From an uncultured Eubacteriales bacterium (GTDB taxonomy: Bacteria; Bacillota; Clostridia; Christensenellales; Aristaeellaceae): 36,660 nt of DNA. Within the stretch, counting starts at the first letter, position 1, and every line of letters begins with the position of its first letter. Both the position numbers and the translations under genes were made by a program. Of the stretch, positions 1 to 7,302 are shown piece by piece. Location of the stretch: the NCBI GenBank assembly GCA_900542395.1, contig UQNM01000015.1, positions 1 to 36,660 on the forward strand. Direction: 5' to 3'. Under the pieces are notes generated by a model. That model was not told the DNA's origin. It worked only from the letters and a program-made list of their open reading frames with translations, and ran no database searches.

Positions 1-58
1 ACTTGGAAGAAGCCCTCCTCCGTCTGCCGTTTTCAAAATAATCGTAGTGGAAGGTGAG

Positions 59-103
59 AAAAAATCCGAACCCATTTCCAATTTGGAAAATCTGGTTCGG
101 ATT
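59..103 (-). terminator. Intrinsic terminator of tRNA-Leu
   Basis: On the minus strand a 10-bp stem (arms 94-103 and 63-72) is followed directly by a run of six T (complement of 59-64). The loop holds a further small inverted repeat (TTCCAA/TTGGAA), so the whole forms a long two-stage hairpin. It lies just downstream of the tRNA 3' end. Confidence 0.85.
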
Positions 104-112
104 ATACTGGTT

Positions 113-197
113 TGGTGCGGTAGATGGGACTTGAACCCATACGTCGTACAACACACGCCCCTCAAACGTGCCTGTCTGCCAATTCCAGCACTACCGC
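113..197 (-). tRNA. tRNA-Leu (anticodon GAG)
   Basis: Read on the minus strand, the acceptor stem GCGGTAG pairs with CTACCGC, followed by discriminator A and an encoded CCA (113-115). The anticodon arm CACGT-TTGAGGG-GCGTG gives anticodon GAG. A long variable arm typical of class II tRNAs precedes the T arm, which carries GGGTTCAAGTCCC. The length of 85 nt including CCA fits tRNA-Leu. It decodes CUC/CUU. It has its own promoter (233-261) and terminator (59-103), so it is a single-gene transcription unit. Confidence 0.96.
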
Positions 198-232
198 ATA
201 TTCACTTCGTGCACCAGCGGTGCAACGTGTAT

Positions 233-261
233 ATTATACGAAACCCGGCCGGATTTGTCAA
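233..261 (-). promoter_or_regulatory. Sigma-A type promoter of tRNA-Leu
   Basis: On the minus strand a perfect TTGACA (complement of 256-261) and a perfect TATAAT (complement of 233-238) are separated by 17 nt, about 35 nt upstream of the mature tRNA 5' end. The short leader holds a GCACC/GGTGC hairpin (211-223) that RNase P would remove. Confidence 0.9.
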
Positions 262-299
262 CCCTTTCTTTGAAAAAAGTTTCCTGTGCGCTGCGGGCA

Positions 300-325
300 C
301 GGGGTGCGGCGGCCGCCGCACCCCG
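300..325 (-). terminator. 26-nt perfect GC palindrome, possible holin terminator
   Basis: Positions 300-325 read identically on both strands (CGGGGTGCGGCGG and its complement, no spacer). It sits just after the holin stop codon. On the minus strand a T6 run follows only after about 20 nt, so it is not a textbook intrinsic terminator. Termination or transcript protection is an inference. Confidence 0.4.
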
Positions 326-332
326 GAAACAT

Positions 333-764
333 TCAACCGTCCTTGGGTTTTTCTTTTGCGTTGTCGGCGGCGAGCCGCGCCACGTCGAGCGCCTGCCGCA
401 GCCGCTGCGGCACGGGCACGCCGAGCAGCACCGCGTTTTCCAAAATCGAAAGCGATTCGTTGACGATATAAAACATCGTCGCCGCGCCGGTGCAGGCCGC
501 GCTCCCCGTGAGCTGATCGAGCACGGCGGCCAGAAGGACGATCACCAAAATCATCGCCTTGCGCGCAAGACCGGCGAACCCCGCCCGGCTGCTCAGCGCA
601 CCGCCCTCGCTCTTCGGGCTTTTGCCCAGCAGCGCAACGCCCACGCCGCTCAGATAATCCAGCGCCATCAGCAGCACAAGCAGCCGAATCGCCGTCGGCA
701 TGCGCGTCAAAAGCCCGGCCGCAGCGCCTGCCGCGGCCGCAATCCATTTTATCGTCTTTTCCAT
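333..764 (-). CDS. Phage-type holin (toxin secretion/phage lysis holin family)
   Basis: The protein has 143 residues and matches the Cph1/TcdE holin family (Phage_holin_4_1) by pattern: an N-terminal membrane segment, a central DYLSGVGVALLGK segment, a GFAGLARKAMILV segment, and the conserved end FYIVNESLSILENA followed by GVPVPQRLRQAL. Such proteins form membrane pores that release endolysins or toxins. The start at 764 is chosen because GAGGAGAGG precedes ATG at good distance; an upstream ATG at 809 has no such site. No endolysin, tail or integrase gene is near, so this is a solitary holin beside a tRNA, either domesticated or a prophage relic. Family assignment is strong; the role in this cell is unknown. 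Confidence 0.88.
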   Translation of the reverse strand: MEKTIKWIAAAAGAAAGLLTRMPTAIRLLVLLMALDYLSGVGVALLGKSPKSEGGALSSRAGFAGLARKAMILVIVLLAAVLDQLTGSAACTGAATMFYIVNESLSILENAVLLGVPVPQRLRQALDVARLAADNAKEKPKDG

Positions 765-909
765 CTGCCCTCTCCTCTCTCGCGCGGGGAAAAAAGCGTC
801 TGTATGCAAGAAAACGCCTGTTCTTCCCGTCTATATAGACAGAAGCCGTTTTTCCCCCGTTCAGGCTATGCGTCCGGGCGGGTTCGCGTGACGCGCGCGC
901 AAAAAAACC

Positions 910-938
910 TTGCGCCAAGCGGCAAAATGCAGTATGAT
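910..938 (+). promoter_or_regulatory. Promoter of the VanW-family gene
   Basis: TTGCGC (910-915) and TATGAT (933-938) are separated by 17 nt, upstream of the strong ribosome site at 991-996. Confidence 0.65.
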
Positions 939-961
939 AAAGGATGACGTCGTATACACTG

Positions 962-977
962 GCGGGGTTCGCCCCGC
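962..977 (+). promoter_or_regulatory. UUCG-capped leader hairpin
   Basis: GCGGGG-TTCG-CCCCGC forms a very stable 6-bp stem with a UUCG tetraloop in the 5' leader of the VanW-family gene, 13 nt before its AGGAGG. Only four T follow, so I read it as a stabilising or spacing element rather than a terminator. Confidence 0.5.
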
Positions 978-1004
978 TTTTCGATTGAATAGGAGGTGAA
1001 GCCC

Positions 1005-2831
1005 ATGGCAGATGATCGCCAGACGCCCCGCCGCAGACGCAGGCCCCCGGTCGCGCCCGTTTCGGAGGAGCCGGTGCGCATCATCGTGGGCACCGAGGAG
1101 GATACGCCGGATTGGATGGTTTCCGATACCAGCGGCGCGGCCTCCCGCAGAAACAAGCAAAAGAAAACCGAGCCGGAAGCGCCAAAGCACACCTCGCGCG
1201 GCGCGCAGGAGACGCAGGCCATTTTGCAGATGAAGCAGACGCGCGACGAACGCGCGGCCGACGCGGCGAAGAAACCCACCGCGCCCCGCAAGGCCGCCGC
1301 GCCGCGGAAAGCGCCCGCCCGGAAAAAGAAGGCGACGGCGCGACCGATGAGCAAAAAGGCCAGAGAGCGCCGTGCGCGCAAGCTCCGCCGCCTGACCATC
1401 GGCGCGCTCTGCGGCGTGATCGCCGTGGTGCTGCTGATCGTCGGCATCCGTTCGGGCGCGCGCCTGGTGGATATCAAGCAGACGCTCGACCGCGGCGACG
1501 GCGTGTTCTATCCGAACATCTACGTCAACGACATTCCGCTTCAGGGCAAGACGCTCGACGAGGCGGCGGCGCTCGTCACCCAGCAGGTGCAATCGCTGAT
1601 TTCCTCGTTCAAAATCACCCTGCGTACGCAGGACGGCCGCAGTTGGGATATCACCGGCGACAGCCTGAACATGCAGTATAACGTCGCCGACCAGCTCGAT
1701 CAGCTCTGGGCCATCGGCCACACGGGGTCGTCCTCCGTTCGCTACGAGCAGGTCAAGGCGCTCGAAGAAGAACCGGCCATGCGCTATACCACGCTCTCCT
1801 ACGATATGAGTCAGGTCAACCAGATCCTCTCCCAGATCAAATCCGAGGTGGATCTCCCCGCCGTCAACGCGACGCGCGTGGATGACGAGACCAAGTGGCC
1901 GCCGTTCTCCTATACGGATGAAGCGGCCGGGCAGACGCTGGATATCACCGGGCTGAACGAGCGCATCTGCACGATGGTCAACATGCTGGAAAGCGGCGCG
2001 GTCGATCTGACCCCGGTGCCCGTGCAGCCCTCGGTCACGCGCGCCCAGCTGGAAGCGCAGATTGTGAAGCTCAGCAGCTTTGAAACCACCGTCGGCAAAA
2101 CCGGCGACTACGTTGAAAGCCGAACGGAAAATATCCGCGTCGGCACGGAGCGCTTCAATCGCCTGACCGTCGCCCCCGGCAAGTCCGTCTCCTTCAACAA
2201 GGTCGCGCTCAAGCGCACGGCGGCCAACGGCTATCAGGCGGCGCTGGAAATCGCCTACGGCAACTACGTTGAGGGCATCGGCGGCGGCATCTGTCAGGTG
2301 TCCTCCACGCTGTATAACGCGGTGGTCAACGCGGGGCTGACGGTCAACAAGCGCACGCCCCACGCCATCCCCTCCAGCTATGTGGACAAGGGCAAGGACG
2401 CGACCGTTTCCGATGATCGCTATGATTTCGTGTTCACCAACAACACGGGCGCGAACATCTACATCGAGACGCAGTTCGTCAAGGTCAAGGGCTATTGGAC
2501 GAGCCGCTTCATCATCTACGGCCGCCCCGATCCGAACGGCTACACCTACAAGCTCGATTCGCAGGTGGTGGAGACCATCCCGCTGCCCGACCCCACCTAC
2601 GAAAAGGACAAGACCGGCGAACACGTCATCTACGACGACGAGACCCAGCTCAAATACAAGGGTCGCGAGGGCTACGTCGTGGACGTGTATCTGGTGACGA
2701 TGGACAGCAATGGGCTGGAAATCTCCCGCGAGAAAAAATACACCGATACCTACAAGGCCGCCGCGCCGATTTACTACGTCGGCGTAACCCCGCGCGAAAC
2801 GCTCCTCCCCGATACGCCGAGCATTGATTGA
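1005..2831 (+). CDS. VanW-family cell-wall protein with one membrane anchor
   Basis: A 608-residue protein. Residues 1-130 are a long, highly basic, Ala/Pro/Lys-rich cytoplasmic tail. A membrane segment lies near 132-150 (GALCGVIAVVLLIVGI). A putative peptidoglycan-binding region follows (YPNIYVNDIPLQGKTLDEAA, about 165-240). The VanW core lies near 360-492, with the family signature GIGGGICQVSSTLYNAVVNA. The C-terminal 110 residues (EISREKKYTDTY near the end) resemble a G5-like beta domain. VanW proteins are extracellular and wall-associated; their reaction is not established. The ATG at 1005 is chosen because AGGAGG (991-996) is 8 nt upstream; a GTG at 996 overlaps that site. The gene next door (2883) is a secreted protein on the same strand and probably co-transcribed. 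Confidence 0.9.
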   Translation: MADDRQTPRRRRRPPVAPVSEEPVRIIVGTEEDTPDWMVSDTSGAASRRNKQKKTEPEAPKHTSRGAQETQAILQMKQTRDERAADAAKKPTAPRKAAAPRKAPARKKKATARPMSKKARERRARKLRRLTIGALCGVIAVVLLIVGIRSGARLVDIKQTLDRGDGVFYPNIYVNDIPLQGKTLDEAAALVTQQVQSLISSFKITLRTQDGRSWDITGDSLNMQYNVADQLDQLWAIGHTGSSSVRYEQVKALEEEPAMRYTTLSYDMSQVNQILSQIKSEVDLPAVNATRVDDETKWPPFSYTDEAAGQTLDITGLNERICTMVNMLESGAVDLTPVPVQPSVTRAQLEAQIVKLSSFETTVGKTGDYVESRTENIRVGTERFNRLTVAPGKSVSFNKVALKRTAANGYQAALEIAYGNYVEGIGGGICQVSSTLYNAVVNAGLTVNKRTPHAIPSSYVDKGKDATVSDDRYDFVFTNNTGANIYIETQFVKVKGYWTSRFIIYGRPDPNGYTYKLDSQVVETIPLPDPTYEKDKTGEHVIYDDETQLKYKGREGYVVDVYLVTMDSNGLEISREKKYTDTYKAAAPIYYVGVTPRETLLPDTPSID

Positions 2832-2882
2832 CGCCATCCCAACGCATCTTGCATACATCAGCAGAAAGGAAGGATTCTCCCC

Positions 2883-3482
2883 ATGAAACGCCTTCAAACC
2901 CGTGCCGCAGCCGCCGCGCTGAGCGCCCTGCTGCTGGCCTCGCCCGCCTGTGCGCTGGCCGCGGAGACCGCGCCGCTCACCCTCAACACCCAGCAGGACG
3001 CGACCGTTCAGGCGAGCCGCAAGGATCTGGGTCAGCTTGAAATCTTCGGCCGTCAGCGCGCCTATCGGGGCGTTTCCGCTTCGGATCAGTGGCTGTATCA
3101 GGCGCGGCTGGGCGGCCTGTCCGTGCGGCTCTGCCTGTTCACGCCGGAGGGCAGCGGCGTCACCTTTCAGGAGAATCTCTGCGCGGCGCAGACCGGCGGC
3201 TCGGGCGACATCCGCCTGTGCATGCGCGCGGGCAGCGATCAGGGCGGCCTGCTCCTTCAGATGGATCAGCACGCCGTCGATGTGCTCCGCCGCGTCGGCG
3301 TGACGGAAATCGTGCTGACCGATATGGATTTCTATGTGCAGGAGACCTATCTGGTCGAGGATCTGGCCGCGATGCGCGAGGCGCTTTCCCTCACCTCCGG
3401 CGAGCAGCTCTGTCTGGGCGGCGAGGACGCGCCCATCACCGTCGTCAGCGAAGACGGCGTGCGGCGGCAGATCGCGGAATAA
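2883..3482 (+). CDS. Secreted protein of unknown function
   Basis: The protein has 199 residues. A classical signal peptide (basic MKRLQTR, hydrophobic stretch to about residue 26, ACALAA cleavage region) is followed by a mixed alpha/beta domain of about 170 residues with no motif I recognise. It contains LGQLEIFGRQRAYRGVS and a hydrophobic EIVLTDMDFYVQETY. There is no lipobox and no wall-anchor signal, so release or wall retention by contacts is likely. An AAAGGAAGGA ribosome site precedes ATG. It follows the VanW-family gene by 51 nt and ends just before a strong terminator (3499-3538), so the two likely form one operon and may share a wall-related role. Confidence 0.75.
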   Translation: MKRLQTRAAAAALSALLLASPACALAAETAPLTLNTQQDATVQASRKDLGQLEIFGRQRAYRGVSASDQWLYQARLGGLSVRLCLFTPEGSGVTFQENLCAAQTGGSGDIRLCMRAGSDQGGLLLQMDQHAVDVLRRVGVTEIVLTDMDFYVQETYLVEDLAAMREALSLTSGEQLCLGGEDAPITVVSEDGVRRQIAE

Positions 3483-3498
3483 TCCCCATCGCACATTC

Positions 3499-3538
3499 GC
3501 CCGCTTCCCGCATAGACTGGGATCGGGCGTTTTCTTTT
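3499..3538 (+). terminator. Intrinsic terminator
   Basis: Stem CGCCCG (3499-3504) with CGGGCG (3525-3530), extended inward by TTCC/GGGA pairs, followed by TTTTCTTTT. It ends the VanW-family/secreted protein unit. Confidence 0.85.
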
Positions 3539-3546
3539 GCTTTGCC

Positions 3547-3575
3547 TTGTGTCTTTTTCAAAAATGGGGTACAAT
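3547..3575 (+). promoter_or_regulatory. Promoter of murB-rapZ
   Basis: TTGTGT (3547-3552), 17-nt spacer, TACAAT (3570-3575), directly after the preceding terminator and about 35 nt before the murB start. Confidence 0.7.
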
Positions 3576-3611
3576 AGGCGTATCAAAATCCGCCGGGAGG
3601 TTCAGTGTCTG

Positions 3612-4526
<915 letters not shown>

Positions 4527-4548
4527 ACAAAAGAAGGAAGAAGCAAGC

Positions 4549-5439
4549 ATGAAATTTCTGATCGTCACCGGCCTGTCCGGCGCGGGCAAAACGAGCGTCC
4601 TGCGCCATCTGGAGGACAGCGGCTATCAATGCATGGACAACATTCCGCCGCTGCTGCTCGCGCCCGCGTTCACCCTCTGCGAAAAGGTGGAGCTGGATAT
4701 GCCCGTCGCCCTCGGCGTGGATTCCCGCAGCGGCGCGCTGTTCGACGCGGACGCGGTTTGCAGCGCCATCGATCAGGGCGGCGACAGCCACGAAATCTCC
4801 ATCCTCTTTCTGGAGGCGGACACCGAAACGCTCATCGACCGCTATAAGGAGACGCGGCGCGACCACCCGCTCATGCGCGGCGGCATGACGCTCGAACAGG
4901 CCATCGCCAAGGAGCGCGAAATGCTTCAGCCCCTGCGCGAGCGCGCCAATTATGTGCTCTCCACCGGCGGGCTGCGCGCCAAGGAGCTTTGCGCGCGCGT
5001 GGACGACCTGCTCTCCGGCAACGAGAATCAGCGCGCCCTGCGCACGGAAATCATGTCCTTCGGCTATAAGCGCGGCATCCCGCGCGAAAGCGATCTGGTG
5101 TTCGACGTGCGCTTCCTGCCCAACCCGTATTATATCAAGGATATCCGCGCCTACACCGGTCTGGAAGCGCCGGTTCGCGATTACGTGCTCGGCAAGGAGG
5201 AAACCCGCGAGTTTTTGGGGCACCTGTACGAGCTGGTCGATTACCTTCTGCCGCTGTATCAGCGCGAGGGAAAGCGGCGGCTGATGATCGCCGTGGGCTG
5301 CACCGGCGGCGCGCATCGCTCCGTGGCCATCAGCGAGGCGCTCGGCGCGCATCTGCGCGCGCTGGGGCAGACCGTCAGCGTCACCCACCGCGACATCGTC
5401 ATCGAAGAGGCGAGCTGGCCGTTCCGCAGGGCAAAATAA
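4549..5439 (+). CDS. rapZ: RNase adapter / nucleotide-binding protein RapZ (YvcJ)
   Basis: The 296-residue protein has the full family pattern: Walker A GLSGAGKTSV (residues 8-17), the MDNIPPLL segment, LFLEADTETLIDRYKETRR, FGYKRGIPRESDLVFDVR, and the C-terminal VGCTGGAHRSVAISEAL that forms the small-metabolite/RNA-binding half. In Escherichia coli RapZ senses glucosamine-6-phosphate and guides RNase E to GlmZ RNA. In Firmicutes the homologue YvcJ is a nucleotide-binding protein linked to competence, and the RNA role is not shown. The ATG at 4549 is preceded by GAAGGAAG. It lies 22 nt after murB, so wall precursor synthesis and its sensing are in one transcript. The usual downstream partners yvcK and whiA are absent here. 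Confidence 0.95.
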   Translation: MKFLIVTGLSGAGKTSVLRHLEDSGYQCMDNIPPLLLAPAFTLCEKVELDMPVALGVDSRSGALFDADAVCSAIDQGGDSHEISILFLEADTETLIDRYKETRRDHPLMRGGMTLEQAIAKEREMLQPLRERANYVLSTGGLRAKELCARVDDLLSGNENQRALRTEIMSFGYKRGIPRESDLVFDVRFLPNPYYIKDIRAYTGLEAPVRDYVLGKEETREFLGHLYELVDYLLPLYQREGKRRLMIAVGCTGGAHRSVAISEALGAHLRALGQTVSVTHRDIVIEEASWPFRRAK

Positions 5440-5465
5440 GCGGCGCGGCGCATCTTTTTCAAAAA

Positions 5466-5530
5466 AAACGCGCATGCTGTGCTTATCACCGTTTTTCGGA
5501 GGATAAGCCGCATGCGCGTTTCTTCTTTTT
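5466..5530 (+). terminator. Large terminator hairpin enclosing the next gene's ribosome site and start codon
   Basis: A perfect 12-bp outer stem (5466-5477 with 5510-5521), a 7-bp middle stem (5481-5487 with 5502-5508) and a CCG-TTTTT-CGG tip are followed by TCTTCTTTTT. It can end the murB-rapZ transcript. It also places CGGAGG (5497-5502) in the tip and ATG (5512-5514) in the 3' arm of the next gene, so translation of read-through RNA should be hindered. Confidence 0.75.
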
Positions 5531-7302
5531 CCAATGTTCCGTTCATCCCGCCGATTGCGCCGCAGGCCGTGCCGCCGCAGGCTCCCTGCGCGCCGCCCGC
5601 CCCGGCGGCGTTTCTGCCGTTTTCCGCGCAGGCATTCGATCAGGCGCGCCTGCGCGACGTGCCGGTGCTGCTCTTCATCTGCGACGCGCCGCCGTCGTTT
5701 GCGGACGCGGCGCTGAATATGCAGATATTCGAGCGTACCGTGCCCGTCTGGCTCTATCCCGGCATGCGGCCGGACGTGGAGCTGCTCTGTCAGCGCGCGG
5801 GCGCGCTGTTTTCCGGCGAGGGCGCGCTGCCTCTGTGCGCGCTGATGCTCGAAGACGCGCGCGTGTTTCTCGCCGCGCCGCTGCCCCCGGCGGGCTTTGC
5901 GCTCGATCCGTCGCGGCTGTATGTCTGGCTCTCGCAGGCGGATCGCCGCTTCGCGCAGAACCGGGACGCCTTCATCCGTCAGGCCGTGCAGACCGTCCGC
6001 TCCTTCCGCGCCGAGCCGCTGCGCAAGCCCTATTCCCCCGGCGACGCGGCGCACGACCTGACCCGCGCGCTGCTCGCCGTGCGCGATCCGATCAACGGCG
6101 GCTTCGGCAAGCTCAAGCAGCCGCTTTGCCCCGCGCTTCGCTTCTTGAGCCGCGCCGCACAGCGCGACAGGCAGGCGCACGCGGCGCTTGACCAGACGCT
6201 CGACGCGATGCTCGCCTCCGACCTCTACGACCCGCTGGACGGCGCGTTCTTCCGCGCGACGCTGACGGAGGATTGGCGCGCCTTTGTGCCGGAAAAGCCG
6301 CTGGCCATCAACGCGCTGCTGGCGCTGACGCTGCTGGAAAGCGGCCGCCGCGCCGAGGCCGTCCGCACGCTGGATTTTCTGCTCTCCGCCTGCTTTGCGC
6401 CGGGCGGCGCGCTGAACCCCTGCCTCACCTACGACAGGGAGAGCTGCGCCTTCACGCCGGAGCAGGTCTGCGCCGCGCTCGGCGGGGAGGACGGCCTGCG
6501 CGTCTGCCGCCTGCTGGGGCTGCGCCGCCAGCACACCGGGCTGCCGCCCAAGGTCACGCCCAGCCGCTTTTCCCCGGTCGAGGATTCCCCAGAAGCGGAT
6601 CTGCCGCGCACACCGACCCTGCCGCGTTCGCTCACCCCGGAGGACGCCGCCTTTCTGCGCCGGGTCATGCCCCAGCTCCAGCGCGTGCGCGCCGCCCGAA
6701 CGCCGCCGACCCCCGCGCCCTGCATCCTCAGCGAGGATTGCGCGCTGGCGGCGGCCGTCTTCGCGCTGTGCGGCAGGCGCTTGGGCGAATCGCGTTACAT
6801 TCAGGCGGCTCAGCGCGCCGTCGGCTACCTCGCCGCGCTGTCGCCCGCCCTGCCGCCGTCGTATTCCCCGGTCAGCGCGCTCAACGCCCAGCTCACCTGC
6901 GGCGCGGGCGCGGCGCTCGCGCTGGCGCTGCTGACGCTGGGACAGGCGGAGGAGCTGCACACCTATCGCGAAAGCGGCCTGCGCCTTCTGGGCGCGGCGC
7001 TGCATGCGTTCACAACGCCGGACGGCCTGCCGATGCACACCCCGCAGGACGCGGCGGCGTTCTTCCCGCGCATCCCCGCGGTTTGGGATTCGGAACTGCC
7101 CTCGCCCGCCGCGCTGCTGCTGCATGCGCTGGCGCTGGCCGACGCTTGCCGCCCGCAGGCCGGATACAAGGACGCGGCGCTCGTCCTCTGGCAGGCCGCC
7201 GCGCCGTATGCGCGCCAGCAGCCGCTCGCCTGCGCCGGGTTGATCGACGCGGCGCATTTCACGCTTTCAGAATCTCGCGAAGCGCCGGCGCGTCCACAGT
7301 GA
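5512..7302 (+). CDS. YyaL/DUF255-like protein (degenerate thioredoxin-like domain plus alpha/alpha-barrel region)
   Basis: The 596-residue protein follows the architecture of YyaL/SPATA20 proteins. Residues about 35-110 align by pattern with the DsbH-like thioredoxin domain (FLPFSAQAFDQARLRDVPVLL, later MRPDVELLCQRAGAL), and the rest resembles the six-hairpin glycosidase-like part (DAAHDLTRALLAVRDPINGGF, DPLDGAFFRATLTEDW). The family's CHWCH redox motif is replaced by CDAPPS, so thiol redox activity is unlikely. The N-terminus is Pro/Ala rich and lacks the usual NPVDWYPW. The start at 5512 has CGGAGG 9 nt upstream, both inside the rapZ terminator hairpin. The 3' end overlaps the convergent SNF2 gene by 44 nt. 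Family biochemical function is not firmly known. Assignment is by remote pattern, moderate confidence. Confidence 0.75.
   Translation: MRVSSFSNVPFIPPIAPQAVPPQAPCAPPAPAAFLPFSAQAFDQARLRDVPVLLFICDAPPSFADAALNMQIFERTVPVWLYPGMRPDVELLCQRAGALFSGEGALPLCALMLEDARVFLAAPLPPAGFALDPSRLYVWLSQADRRFAQNRDAFIRQAVQTVRSFRAEPLRKPYSPGDAAHDLTRALLAVRDPINGGFGKLKQPLCPALRFLSRAAQRDRQAHAALDQTLDAMLASDLYDPLDGAFFRATLTEDWRAFVPEKPLAINALLALTLLESGRRAEAVRTLDFLLSACFAPGGALNPCLTYDRESCAFTPEQVCAALGGEDGLRVCRLLGLRRQHTGLPPKVTPSRFSPVEDSPEADLPRTPTLPRSLTPEDAAFLRRVMPQLQRVRAARTPPTPAPCILSEDCALAAAVFALCGRRLGESRYIQAAQRAVGYLAALSPALPPSYSPVSALNAQLTCGAGAALALALLTLGQAEELHTYRESGLRLLGAALHAFTTPDGLPMHTPQDAAAFFPRIPAVWDSELPSPAALLLHALALADACRPQAGYKDAALVLWQAAAPYARQQPLACAGLIDAAHFTLSESREAPARPQ

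Noticed and set aside
829..840. 12-nt palindrome GTCTATATAGAC upstream of the holin, considered as an operator or -10 box.
   Set aside because: No -35 box at proper distance and no regulator to link it to; such palindromes arise by chance.
962..984. Leader hairpin of the VanW-family gene considered as an attenuator.
   Set aside because: Only four T follow the stem and no alternative pairing is visible.
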